Source: Theropithecus gelada
Taxonomy: Eukaryota > Chordata > Mammalia > Primates > Cercopithecidae
DNA: 64,000 nt
Direction of reading: 5' to 3'
NCBI RefSeq assembly: GCF_003255815.1
Contig: NC_037672.1
Coordinates: 106,031,262 to 106,095,261, forward strand
The position numbers and the translations under genes were made by a program. Positions within the stretch are counted from its first letter, which is position 1; every line of letters starts with the position of its first letter. Positions 35,701 through 48,435 of this stretch are shown piece by piece. The notes under the pieces were generated by a model. It did not search any database. It saw nothing but the letters and a program-made list of their open reading frames with translations, and had not been told where the DNA came from.

Positions 35701-36927
35701 TGGCATAAAACTAGCAATCAGTAACAGAAGAAAATTTGGAAAATTCACACAAATATATAAAAATTAAACAATATGCTCCTGAATAACAGGGGATCAATTA
35801 AAAAATTTAAAGGGAAATTAAAAATTTTCTTGAGACAAATAAAAATGGAAACGCATTATACCAAAACCTGTGGGATACAGCAAAAGCAGTACAAGGAGGG
35901 AAGCTTATAGCAATAAACACCTACTTAAAAAAAAAAAAAAAACCAGACCACCTTACGTTGCAGCTTAAGGAAATAGAAAAATAAGAACAAACTAAACTCA
36001 AAATTAGTAGAAGAAAATAAATAATAAAGATCGGAGCAAAAATAAATGAAATAGAGCCTAGAAAATCAATAGAAAAGATCAACAAAATGAAGGTTTGTTT
36101 TTTGAGAAGACAGACAGAATTGACAAATCTTTAGCTAGACTAAGAAAAAAAGAGAGAAAATTCAAGTAAATAAAATCAGAGATGAAAAAGGAGACACTAA
36201 AACTGATCACAAAATATAAAGCATCATAAGAGACTATTATAAACAATTATATGTCAATGAATTGAGTAACTTAGAAGAAATGAATACATTCCTGGACACA
36301 CGCAACCTATCAAGAGATAGAAGAGTTATGAAGAGATAGAAAATCTGAACAGATGAATTCAAAAGACAAAAGACAAAAGACAAGTGTTGGAGAGGATGTG
36401 AAGAAAAGGAAATCCTTGCACACCGTGGGTGAGAATGTGCAATCATTATGGAAAATGGTATGGAAGTTCCACAAAAAACTAAAAATAGAGCTACCATATG
36501 ATTCAGTAATCCCACTACCAATCATATATCCAATGGAAATGAAATCAGTATGTCAAATCAAGATATCTGCACTCTCACATTTACTGCAACACCGTTAACA
36601 ACAGCTAAGATAGATCTATCAACAGACGAAAGAATAAAGAAAGCATGGTATATATACACAATGGAATAGTATTCAACCATAAAAAGAAGGAAATCCTGTC
36701 CTTTGCAACAACATGGACGGACCTAGAAGACATAATTAAGTGAAATAAACCAAGCACAGAAATACAAATACTGCCCGTTCTCACCCATATGTGAAGTCTA
36801 AAAACTTGATCTCATAGAAGTAGAGAGTAGAATGATGGTTACCAGAGGCTGCGATGGTTAGAGGGAAGTGGGTTTGGGGAGATGATGGTCAAAGAATAGA
36901 TACTTACAGTAAGAAAGGGTGAATAAG

Positions 36928-37234
36928 ACTGGATGTGGTGGCTCATGCCTGTAACACTTTGGGAGGCTGAGGCAAGCAGATCGCTTGAACCCAGGAATTC
37001 AAGATGAGTCTGAGCAACATGGCAAAACCCTCTCTCTACCAAAAAAAAGAATGTAAAACAAAACTAGCCAGACATGGTGCTGCATGCCTGTAGTCTTAGC
37101 TACTCAAGAGGCTGAGGTGGGAGGATCATTTGAGCACAAGAGGATTTTACAGCAAGCTGTGATTGAGCCACTGTACTCCAGCCTAGGGGACAGAGCCAGA
37201 CCCTGAAAAAAAAAAAAGAAAAGAAAAAAAAGAA
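36928..37234 (+). mobile_element. Alu (AluJ-like), plus strand, in L1 3'UTR
   Basis: A diverged two-arm Alu with a complex A/G tail. The 17-bp target duplication AAGAAAGGGTGAATAAG is perfect (36911-36927 and 37235-37251). Confidence 0.93.
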
Positions 37235-37412
37235 AAGAAAGGGTGAATAAGCTCAGGAGATCTATTGTATAGCATGGTGACTATAGTTAATGACGACGTA
37301 TTTTATTCTTGAAAAATGCTAGTGATAGTGAGTGTTAAGTGTTCTCACCACAAAAGTGGTAACTATGTGAGATAATTCATTTGTTTAACCATTTCACAAT
37401 GTATATATACTT

Positions 37413-37546
37413 CCTTTTTTTCTTTCTGTAGAGACAGGGGTCTCACTATGTTAACCAGGCTGGTCTTGAACTCCTGCCCTCAAGTGATCCTCCCATCTCA
37501 TCCTCCTAAAGTGCTGAGATTACAGGCATGAGCCACTGAGCCCAGC
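37413..37546 (-). mobile_element. Free left Alu monomer (FLAM-like), minus strand
   Basis: A single antisense arm (TTTTTTCTTTCTGTAGAGACAG to GAGCCACTGAGCCCAGC) without a second monomer. The surrounding tatatatacttc / tatatatgtacttc may be the target duplication. Confidence 0.75.
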
Positions 37547-37610
37547 TATATATATGTACTTCAAAACATCACGTTGTACATGATAAATACATACAACTTT
37601 ATGTCAGTTT

Positions 37611-38610
37611 TTTTTTTTAAGTAAATGCTTATCACTGTTTAATTAATGGGTCATCTTTTCCATTTCACCTGATCCTACCTAGTTCCAGCATGATCCAGCA
37701 CATAAAGATTAAGGAAAAAAAGAATTCATAACTATTAATGTAAGACAACTTCATGAGCTACTCCTTGAAGATCTTTTTTCCGGTCAAAAGTTCCTTCAAT
37801 TACAGGAAAACTCTTTGACAACTCTTCCCTCAGGTATTTGATTTCTTTCACAAGGCTTTCTCATTTTGTTCACTTTTGGCCGTAAGTTTTCTTCTACTTT
37901 TCCCTTTAAAGTGCATTAGTTTCTATAGAAACAAGAACGCCACTAATTTTGGAAAAGCTTAGAAATGTCCAGAACAAAATGCAGCCTACAGTGAATTCCT
38001 GTAATGCTTTGAAATGTGTCTCCTTGTTTGGTTTGGAAAAATCAAAGGATTTTTTAGAAGGCTATTGTGACTACACTTGTGATATAAATGTATTTGACAA
38101 ATTATACACTTGGACCCAAAGTATTTTATATGATTCTGATAAAAATATTTCCTGAGAGCGACAACCTTTCCTTAAATTTTGCTACAATGCTTGATTACTT
38201 TGAAAAATGGCAGCTGAATTAAAGGCACTGTCTACTCCTGGAGCAAAATGCAACTGTTGTTATTCTGGCCTCACCTGTGTTTGATTTACTAGCCTAACTA
38301 TTTTTTTTAAAGATTCACTGAAATTGGCTACAAGGAGCCTCAAATCAGAGCCTGTCACAGATGAGAATGACAACAATATGGATGAGAGGACACAGAGACA
38401 TCTTGACCAACTGTGTCTCTCTCTGGTTTTGAACAAAATGAAATTGATGTTTCCCATCCAATCTTTAGTGAAATAAGAGTTCCAAAAGCTCAGATCTAGG
38501 ATGTCTCTGGGTCCTCAGTAAACCCCCTTAGCTAATCTGAAAGAGAAGACCCTGTATTATTCTAAATGATGGTTTGTGTGCGATCTGTCTTTACTGCTGA
38601 TTGTTAAGGA
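37611..38610. other. Unique sequence
   Basis: No recognisable repeat or gene. Confidence 0.5.
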
Positions 38611-38611
38611 A

Positions 38612-38790
38612 GGTGATCATTCATTCATTCACCTGGCAATTATTTACAAGTGCTTGTTACATGTTAGGCGCTGTTCTACGTGTTGAGGATACAGCACTTA
38701 ATAAAAGAGATCAAAATCCCCAATGCCTGGAGCTTACACTTATGCATACATGAGTAAAATAAGTAAAAGAAAATATCTGATGTGTTAGAT
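38612..38790 (-). mobile_element. L2 LINE 3' fragment
   Basis: 'attcattcattcacctggcaattatttac...gttaggcgctgttctacgtgttgaggatacagc...gcctggagcttaca' is antisense L2 3' end. Confidence 0.75.
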
Positions 38791-39109
38791 GGTAATACTT
38801 GTTATGCATGAAAAAAGGAAAGGAAGGTATTAGAGAGTGTTGCAGCAGAGGCTGTAACTTTTGATAGGATGGTCAGGGTATTTATCTCCATTATGTTACA
38901 TACTTCTGGGTTAAAAGGTTACCAGTGTTTTCATCCGGAAAAGGCTGTATAGACATATTCAAACCTACTACTAGAACACTTCATATAAATTGATGACTTC
39001 CTCTAATTCTGATATCCTAATTTTCCTAGTTTTAATGATTGTTGAAGTATAGAAATAACAAAGATATTTTCATTCTTTATTAAAGTTTCAATGTGGTGAG
39101 ATTGTTCAA

Positions 39110-39180
39110 TAGCTTACTGATTTTACAAATATTTATTGAGTACCTACTATGTGGCAGGCACCATTACAATATACTAGTGA
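39110..39180 (-). mobile_element. Short L2 LINE 3' fragment
   Basis: 'tttacaaatatttattgagtacctactatgtggcaggcacc' is the antisense terminal L2 motif. Confidence 0.7.
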
Positions 39181-41039
39181 GGATGCTTTCGGTGGCATAT
39201 AAAAATAAACATGACTCAAAACAGCTTGAAGATAAAGAAAATGTTTGGGGTCATGTAACTGAAAAGTGCAGAGATGGGGCTGGCTTCTTCTGGCTGGGTG
39301 TCATCCAGTGGCTCAACATGTCTAACTTGGAACCTGTTTCTTTGCCATCTGTTTCTCTGGTCTGCTTTCTATGGTTTCTGCATCATCCCCTACTCATCCC
39401 AAAATAGCTGCAAACAGCTCCCAAAAAGAGTTTATTTGCCTCATAATTCCTAGCAATATTCTGAGATTTATTGCAATTGGACCACTTTGGGTCACACACA
39501 CGCTTTTGAGCCAATACTAGGACCAGAAGAAGGAATACAATAATTGGCTTAGCCCAGGCCAGGTGTGTCATCCCTGGAACCACATAATCTACAAATGGAA
39601 AATGAGTACTGTTGAAAAAGAAGAACTGGGAATGGATGCCAAGAATACAGTGTCACTATATCTGAATTCAGGATTTAAAGATGAATGAAATTGGCATGGT
39701 CCCTGCCTTTAAATACACTTTTTCTAAGTGTTCCTAAATTTTTCCAAACCATTTGTTCATGTTGCTCTTTTTCTTCCTCTTGCTCATTTTGAGCCCAACA
39801 GAAATACAATTTGGGATGGGGATAAACATTGAATAAATATATAAATAAGAATATATGCATGTGGTGTGTCTTCTTGTCCAGAAACTCAGGTGTGCATGCA
39901 GCTAGTTCCATGTGAGCTGGTTGCCTAAAGTTAGTGTTGAGTGGATGTGAGAAGGCAATGGACGTTTAAGACACCACTTTTCCCTGCCTTGGACTAAAGC
40001 AGAAAGACCTTCTTTAGCTACGAACACTTAACAGGAAGTTGACTCTAGACACCAAATAGCAAATTCTCCTGGACTTTCTTCAGAAAGATGGGAATTGGGG
40101 CTGGCCTATGCATCACACTGGACCAAGAACAATGGGGAATTCTCTGTTTTCTGCAGCCTTAAATCAGTCATATAGGACTTGCAGAGAAAAGCCTGATCTC
40201 AGGGATTGTAGCCAAAAGGGAACTAGGAAAACTCACAAGGGTGATGAGAAGGTACTCAACTGGAGAGGAATGGCAGGCCAGAAACAAGTCAACAACGAGG
40301 TATAGACACTCCTGGCAGGAGAGACTGCAGGAAATGGCTGCCAACAAACAGTGAAACCAGTGACATCAGAACCCTATGGAGAGTTCCAGGATATTTTGGG
40401 GAGTTGTATTTTTGACATCCCCTCAATGCCAAGTGTAGTGACATTTCCCTCAGTGGTATTAACTTAGATTAACCAAACTATTAATTTTACTGTTATTTAG
40501 AGAATGAACCTCAAAACCCACAATTGGTTTGGTTGCTCAACCTAAAAAAAAATAAAAGAAAAACCTCCTGCTACCCCATAAATAATCACCAGGCTGGGAA
40601 ACTAAACAGGAAATGACAAAGCTTGGTTCATCCCTGGAGAGACGCCATGAATGTGCATTGTCAGAGCTGCCGTTACAGCATGGATCATTGACGTGTGGCC
40701 AGGTGCTCTGGTTGGTTACCATGCCCTCGGGGACAGAAAATAAGGTACAGTACCTGACTGTGATCTGACTTTTAGCACTTAACAAACTGAATGGAATCCA
40801 TGTGGGAGGTAAACTATTGTCTTCGAGCAACAACTTTCAGTGCCCTATCTGATGTCTGCTTTAGTCTTTTTTCATGTTTTTGAAGCTGAACATTGTTTTA
40901 GTGAGAATTTATTCCCACCGAATCATGGGCCAATTTTTCCTCCCACAGGTACATTCGTTAACTTTGATGTATCAGTGAATATATTATCTTGTGTCACACG
41001 CTATGTAGATTTCACATGTTCTTCCTTCCTGGAGCTCCT
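39181..41039. other. Unique sequence
   Basis: No gene or clear repeat. Frames such as 40537-40833 (minus) have no recognisable domain. Confidence 0.5.
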
Positions 41040-41240
41040 CCAGATAATAACAGCAGTTACCAAGTATTGGGTGTTTTCTATGTGCCCAATCCTGTCCTAA
41101 GCTCTTTGCATGGATTACAAAAGAGTTTTATTCTTACCCTAGCTCTAAGATCTACCTACTATGGTTCTTATTTTTCAAATGACAGAACTGAATTTGAGAG
41201 TTTAAGTGACTTGCCCAGTGTCACGTCACTAAGAAATACT
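41040..41240 (-). mobile_element. MIR SINE, minus strand
   Basis: 'ccaagtattgggtgttttctatgtgcccaatcctgtcctaagctctttgcatgg...ttcaaatgacagaactgaatttgagagtttaagtgacttgcccagtgtcac' is antisense MIR. Confidence 0.75.
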
Positions 41241-41355
41241 TGCTCTGAGGTCATTGTAACTTAAAATCTACAAGATTGGGAGTACGCTGTACTTCCTGAA
41301 AAGCTGCCAACATAGAACTACTGTCTCTTTATTATAGACCCAGTACATGGAGTTA

Positions 41356-41357
<2 letters not shown>

Positions 41358-41392
<35 letters not shown>
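41358..41392. repeat. Orphan T(35) homopolymer
   Basis: 35 consecutive T bases with no Alu or L1 body attached on either side. On the minus strand it would be an A(35) tail. Confidence 0.95.
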
Positions 41393-41396
<4 letters not shown>

Positions 41397-42455
41397 AAGT
41401 GAGTAGGAGCTGTATTGACTCACCTCACCTATCATTCCACCATTTATTGGCCCATTCCAACTCAGCCCAGACAGCAGTGCCTGAAGAATCAATCTCACAT
41501 GGGAGAGTAAACTAGCCGTGCTGTTTGCTACATGCATTCTTGATTGCTTCTCTGTTTGGAATCAGTCATTTTACTTGGCTGATGACTTTGACAGAGAACT
41601 TCCAGTGTCTTTGTTAGTCAGCTTTTGGCAAAGTATTCTAACTGCTCACCAATGGAATTCCTGGCTCCTAGAAATAGTTTAAGACAGCCAGAAAGTGTAA
41701 GCTCCACAGTGGATAGTGTCATATGTTATATTAAACACCCCCACTTGTGGAATAGTAAAATTCATGAATTTTGTTCTAGCTCTTCTTCACTGTTTATATA
41801 CTCAGGGCTGTTCACTTGAGGCTAAGCAACCCTCTCCTATTTTGTTTTGTTTTGTTTTGTTTCATTGTCCAGGTATGTTTAATGTAGCATTTATAATGAG
41901 AACAATACTACATGCTCCCATGAAATTTTATGCATTCAACCAAAAATGATGAGGTAAATGACTGTGTGGAGTCATGAAAATACAGTCACAATATGCTGTT
42001 AAGAGAAAAAAAAGTAATGCAGAATAGCAAGTAATTTCCCACTTTTAAAAACGTTTTTGTATATATATGAGAATTGGAAAAAGTAACTGGAAGAGTTTGA
42101 ATTTGGAATACTGCCTTTTACACGCATAGGTTTTCTAAACATAGATTTTCTAAAGTTTTTGCTCATATTTATTTCTTTCAAGCATCATATTTATAATTTT
42201 GAGCAAAAACAGGCCTCTAAATTTATAACTTAGAAGTATATTTTCTCCAGCTTCTGGTTATTATCTTTAAAATATATGGTCTGTTGAAGTTGAGTTCTAT
42301 TTTTTTCTCTTGTGTCATCACAGTTTTCAGCCTTTTTGTAATTTCAAGACACTCTTTTTAATCCTGAAAAGCAAAATATCCCAAAAGAGTTATCCAAGAG
42401 CTTCTTTCAGTGTGCTGAACTCTGTTCTTGAAATAGATAGATGCTAAAGAAGATG
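41393..42455. other. Unique sequence with a (TTTTG)n repeat
   Basis: The pentanucleotide run at 41840-41862 is the only simple repeat. No gene is recognised. Confidence 0.5.
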
Positions 42456-43024
42456 AGAAAGGGGTTTGGCTTCTTGCCATATGGCTGAATAGGAGTTTCA
42501 TGATTCCCTCCCACTACAGACAACAAAAGTCCAGAAATCCGATGAACCAGGAGTGACCAGGATCTGTGGAGTAGGGTCAAGGAGGCAGTGTAGGGGTGTT
42601 GGGCACAGGGACAGATGCGGGCTATGTTTTGAACTTTAAAGTAACCAGGGATGCAGGGATGGTTCAACATCTGCAAGTCAAATGTGATATACCACATAAA
42701 CAGAATTAAAAACAAAAGTCACATGATCTCTCAATAGATGCAGAAAAAGCATTTCACAAAATCCAGCATCCCTTTATTATTAAAACCCTCAGCACAATCA
42801 GCATAGAAGGGACATAACTTAAGGTAATAAAAGCCATGTATGAGAAACCCACAGCCAACATCATACTGAATGGGGAAAACTCGAAAGCATTCCCCCAGAA
42901 CTGGAACTAGACAAGGATGCCCACTTTCACCACTCCTAGTCAACATAGTCCTGGAAGTCCTAGCCAGAGCAATCAGACAAGAGAAAGAAATAAAAGGCAT
43001 CCAAATTGTTAAAGAGGAAGTCAA

Positions 43025-43324
43025 GGACCAGGCATGTTGGCTCATGCCTGTAATCCCAGCACTTTGGGTGGCCAAGGCAGGCAGATCACAAGGTCAGGAG
43101 TTTGAGACAAGCCTGGCCAGCATGGTGAAACCCTGTCTGTACTAAAAATACAAAACATTAGTTGGGCATGGTGGTGCATTCCTGTAATCCCAGCTAATCA
43201 GGAGGCTGAGGCAGGAGAATCACTTAAACCCAGGAGGCGGAGGTTGTAGTTAGCTGAGATTGTGCCACTGCACTCCAGCCTGGGTGACAGAGTGAGACTC
43301 TGTCTCAAAAAAAAAAAAAAAAAA
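43025..43324 (+). mobile_element. Alu (AluS-like), plus strand, in host L1 RT
   Basis: A complete two-arm Alu ending in A(18). The ORF2 text continues after it (gaaactgtcactgtttgctgg). Confidence 0.9.
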
Positions 43325-46233
43325 GAGACATGAAACTGTCACTGTTTGCTGGTGACATGATCATATACATAGAAAACTCTAAAGACTCATTTTAAAAGCC
43401 CCTAAAACTGGTATATGAATTCAGCAAAGTTTCAGGATACAAAATTAATGTACACAAATCAGTAGCTCTGCTATACACCAATAGCCACCAAGCTGAGAAT
43501 CAAATCAAGAACTCTATCCCCTTTTACAAATAGCTGCAAAAAATAAAATAAAATATTTAGGAATATCCCTAACCAAGGAGGTAAAAGACCTCTACAAGGA
43601 AAACTAGAAAACACTACTGAAAGAAATCATAGACAACACTAATAGAAACACATTCCATGCTCATGGATGAGTAGAATCAATATTGTAAAAATGACCATAC
43701 TACCAAAAGCAATCTACAAATGTAATGCAATTCCCATCAGATTCCACCATCATTCTTCACAGAACTAGAAAAAACAATCCTAAAATTCATATGGAACCAG
43801 AAAAGAGCCCACATAGCCAAAGAAGACTAAGCAGAAGAACAAATCTGGAGGCATCACACTACCTGATTTCAAACTATACAATAAGCCCATAGTCACCAAA
43901 ATGCCACAGTACTGGTATAAAAATTGGCATGTAGACCAATGGAACAGAATAGAGAACCCAAAAATAAAGTCAAATATAGCCAACTGATCTTCGACAAACA
44001 AACAAAAACATAAAGTGGGGAAAGGACATCCTGTTCAACAAATGGTGCTGGGATAATTGCCAAGCCACGTGAAGGAGAATGAAACTGAATCCTCATCTCT
44101 CTCCTAATACAAAAATCAACTCAACATGGATCAAAGACTTAAATCTAACACCTGAAACTATAAAAATTCTAGAAGATAACATTGGAAAACCCCTTCTAGA
44201 CATTGGCTTAGGCAAAGACTTCATGATCAAGAACCCAAAAGCAAATGCAACAAAAGCAAATATAAATAGATGGGACTCAATTAAATGAAAAAGCTTCTGC
44301 ACAGAAAAAGAAATAATCAGCAGAGTTAAGAGACAACACACAGAGTGGGAGAAAATCTTCAAAATCTGTACATCCAACAAAGGACTAATATCCAGAATCT
44401 ACAAGGAGCTTAAACAAATCAGCAAGAAAAAAACAAACAATCCCATCAAAAAGTGGGCTAAGGACTTGAATAGACAATTCTCAAAAGAACATATACAAAT
44501 GGCCAACAAACACGTAAAAAAATGCTTGTATCATTACTTATCAGGGAAATGCAAATCCAAACCAAAATGCAATACCACCCTACTCTTGCAAGAATGGTCA
44601 TAATCAAAAAATAATAGATGTGGACACGGATGTGGTGAAAAGGGAACACTTTTACACTGTTGGTAGGAATGTATACTAGTGCAACCATAGTGGTTACTAT
44701 GGAAAACAGTGTAGAGATTCCTTAAAGTACTAACAGTAGATCTACTGTTAGTTAGATCCAGCAACCCCACTCCTGGGTATCTACCCAAAGGAAAAGAAAT
44801 CATTATACAAAAAGAATACTTGCACATGCATGTTTATAGCAGCACAATTTACGATTGCAAAAATATGGAACCCCCAAATGCCCATCAATCAGTGAGTGGA
44901 TGAAGAAAATGAGGTAGATCCTGATCAAGATGGCTGAATAGGAACAACTCTAGTCTACAGCTCCCATTGAGATCAACGCAGAAGGTGGGTGATATCTGCA
45001 TTTCCAACTGAGGTACCCGGTTCATCTTACTGGGACTGGTTGGACAGTGGGTGCAGCCCACGGAGGGTAACCCAAAGCAGGGTGGGGCATTGCCTCACCT
45101 GAGAAGCACGAGGGGTCAGGGAATTCCCTCCCCTAGCCCAGGGAAGCTGTGAGGGACTGTGCCATGAGGAACCTGGCACTCCAGCCCAAATACTGCTCTT
45201 GTTCCATGGTCTTCACAACCAGCAGACTAGGAGATTCCCTGTGGTGCCTACCCCACCAGGGCCCTGGGTTTCAAGCACAAAACTGGGCGCCCGTTTGGGC
45301 AGACACTGAACTAGCTGCAGGAGGTTTGTTTTTGTTTTTGTTTTCCATACCCCAGTGGTGCCTGGAACGCCAGCGAGACAGAACCGTTCACTCCCCTCAA
45401 AAGGGGTGCTGAAGCCAGGGAGACAAGTGGTCTTGTTCAGCGGGTCCCACCCCCACAAAGCCCAGCAAACTAAGATCTACTGGCTTGAAATTCTCACTGC
45501 TAGCACAGCAGCAGTCTGAGATGGACCCGGGACTCTCCAGCTTGGTGGGGGGAGGGAGGTCCACCATTGCTGAGGCTTGAGTGGGTGATTTTACACTCAC
45601 AGTGTAAACAAAGCCACTGGGAAGTTCGAACTGCAGCTCAGCAAGGCTGCTGTGGCCAGACTGCCAGATTTCTCCTCTCTGGGCAGGGCATCCCTTAAAA
45701 AAAAGGCAGCAGACCCAGTCAGGGACTTATAGATAAAACCCCCATCTACCTGGGACAGAGCACATGGGGGAAGGGACAGTTGTGGGCGCAGCTTCAGCAG
45801 ACTTAATTGTCCCTGCTGACGGCTCTGAAGAGAGCGGCAGACCTCCCAGCACAGTGTTCAAGCTCTGCTAAGGGTCAGACTGCCTCTTCAAGTGGGTACT
45901 TGACCCCCATGTATCCTGACTGGGCGACATCTCCCAGTAGGGGCAGACACCTCATACAGGAGAGCTCTGGCTGGCATCTGGCAGGTGCTCCTCTGAGACG
46001 AAGCTTCCAGAGGAAAGAACAGGCAACAATCTTTGCTGTTCTGCAGCCTACACTGGTGATACCCAGGCAAACAGGGTCAGGAGTGGACATCAAGGAAAAT
46101 CCAGGAGACCTGCAGCAGAGAGGCATGACTGTTAGAAGGAAAACTAACAAACAGAAAGGAATAGTACGTCCACTCAAAGACCCCATCCAAAGGTCAACAA
46201 CATCAAGGACCAAAGGTAGATAAATCCACAAAG

Positions 46234-47255
46234 ATGGGGAGAAACCAGGGGAAAAAGGCTGAAAATTCCAAAAACCAGAACACCTCTTCTCCTCCAAAGG
46301 ATCACAACTCCTTGCCAGCAAGGGAACAAAACTAGATGGAGAATGAGTTTGATGAATTGACAGAAGTAGGTTTCAGAAGGTGGGTAATAACAAACTCTTC
46401 CGAGCTGAAGGAGCATATTCTAACCCAATGCAAGGAAGCTAAGAATGTTGGGGAAAAAAGGTTAGATGAATTGCTAACTAGAATAACCAGTTTAGAGAAA
46501 AACATAAATTACTTGATGGAACTGAAAACCATAGCAAGAGAGCTTCGTGAAGCATACACAAGTATCAAAAGCCAAATCGATCAAGTGTAAGAAAGGATAT
46601 CAGTGATAGGAGATCAACTTAATGAAATAAAGCTAGAAGACAAGATTAGAGAAAAAAATAAACAGGAACAAACAAAGCCTCCAAGAAATATGGGACTATG
46701 TGAAAAGACCAAATCTATATTTGATTGGTATACCTGAAAGTGATGCGGAGAATGGAACGAAGTTGGAAAACACTCTTCAGGATACTATCCAGGAGAACTC
46801 CCCCAACCTAGCAAGACAGGCCAACATTCAAATTCAGGAAATACAGAGATCACCACAAAGATACTCCTCGAGAAGAGCAACCCCAAGGCACATAATTGTC
46901 AGATTCACCAAGTTGAAATGAAGAAAAAATGTTAAGGGCATCCAGAGAGAAAGGTCGGGTTACCTACAAAGGGAAGCCCATAAGACTAACAGTGGATCTC
47001 TCAGCAAAAACCCTACAAGGCAGAAGAGATTGGGGGTCAATATTCAACATTCTTAAGGAAAAGAATTTTCAACCAGAATTTCACATCCAGCCAAACTAAG
47101 CTTCATAAGTGAAGGAGAAATAAAATCCTTTATGGACAAGCAAATGCTGAGAAATTTTGACACCACCAGGCCTGCCTTACAAGAGCTCCTGAAGGAAGCA
47201 CTAAACATGGAAAGGAACAACTGGTACCAGCCACTGCAAAAGCATACCAAATTGT
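46234..47255 (+). pseudogene. L1PA ORF1p relic (RNA-binding trimeric protein), inactivated
   Basis: The ORF1 start is ATGGGGAGAAACCAGGGG at 46234. Frame is kept for 34 codons and then hits a TAG inside CAAAACTAGATGG. It resumes in the same frame at 46336 (MENEFDELTEVGFRRWV...) with the N-terminal part of the coiled coil until a stop at about 46588. A further piece at 46700-46921 (MKRPNLYLIGIPESD...ENSPNLARQANIQIQE) holds the RRM-region start, with the typical LIGIPE motif. Later text up to about 47255 is frameshifted. In a live L1 this protein coats the RNA; here at least three lesions prevent that. Confidence 0.85.
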
Positions 47256-47330
47256 AAAGAACATTGACACTATGAAGAAACTGCATCAATTAACGGGCAG
47301 AACAACTAGCTAGCATCATAATGACAGGAT

Positions 47331-48403
47331 CAAATTCACACATAACAATATTAACCTGAAATGTAAACAGACTAAAGGCTACAATTAAAAGACACAGACT
47401 GGCAAATTGAATGAAGAGTCACGGCCCATCAGCGTGCTGTATTCAGGAGACCCATCTCACGTGCAAAGACACACATAGGCTCAAAATAAAGGGATGGAGG
47501 AATATTTACCAAGAAAATGGAAAGCAAAAAAAAAAAAAAAAAAGTGGGAGTTGCAATCCTAGTCTCTGATAAAACAGACTTTAAACCAACAAAGACCAAA
47601 AGAGACAAAGAAGGGCATTACATAATGGTAAAGGGATCAATGCAGCAAGAAGACCTAACTATTCTAAATATATATGCACCCAATATAGGAGCACCCAGAT
47701 TCATAAAGCAAGTTCTTAGAGACCTATAAAGAGACTTAGACTCTCACACAATAATAGTGGGAGACTTTAATGCCCCACTGTCAATATTAGACAGGTCAAC
47801 AAGACAGAAAATTAACAATGATATTCAGGACTTGAACTCAGCTCTGGACCAAGCAGACCTAATAAACATCTACAGAACTCTCCACCCCAAATTAACAGAA
47901 TATAATCCTCAGCATCTCATCACATTTATTTGAAAATTGACCACATAAGTGGAAATAAAACACTCCTCAGAAAATGCAAAAGAACAGAAATCATAACAGT
48001 CTCTCAGACCACAGTGCAATCAAATTAGAACTCAGGATTAAGAAACTCCCTCAAAACTGCACAATTACAGCCTGCTCCTGAATGACTACTGGAAAAATAA
48101 CAAAATAGAGGCAGAAATAAAGATGTTCTTTGAAATCAATGAGAATAAAGACACAACGTACCAGAATCTCTGAGACCCATTTAAAGCAGTGTATAGAGGG
48201 AAATTTATAGCGCTAAATGCCCACAAGAGAAACCAGGAAAGATCTAAAACTGCCACCCTAACATCAAAATTAGAACAACTAGAGAAGCAACAACAAACAA
48301 ATTCAAAAGCTAGCAGAAGACAAGAAATAACTAAGATCAGACCAGAACTGAAGGAGATAGTGACACGAAAAACCCTTCAAAAAATCAGTGAAGCCAGGAG
48401 CTG

Positions 48404-48435
<32 letters not shown>

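Larger units (their letters stand above)
32758..37610 (+). mobile_element. Older L1 (L1PB/L1MA-like) with 5'UTR, decayed ORF1, deleted RT, 3' end
   Basis: 5'UTR-type text ('gaaacatcaatttgaacaactatgtgtgcac...aacaggtgagaga') is followed by ORF1 relic text around 33650-34520 ('ctgtacccagcaaagctgtcttttaggaatgaaggagagataaaggc'). An ORF2 endonuclease relic follows (35030-35700, 'gtaggagactttaacacccca'). ORF2 breaks off near 36300-36370 at the start of the reverse transcriptase. It resumes near 36385 in the C-terminal region ('gtgttggagaggatgtgaag'), so most of the RT domain is absent. The 3'UTR, split by an AluJ and an Alu monomer, ends near 37610. Every frame is broken. Confidence 0.8.
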
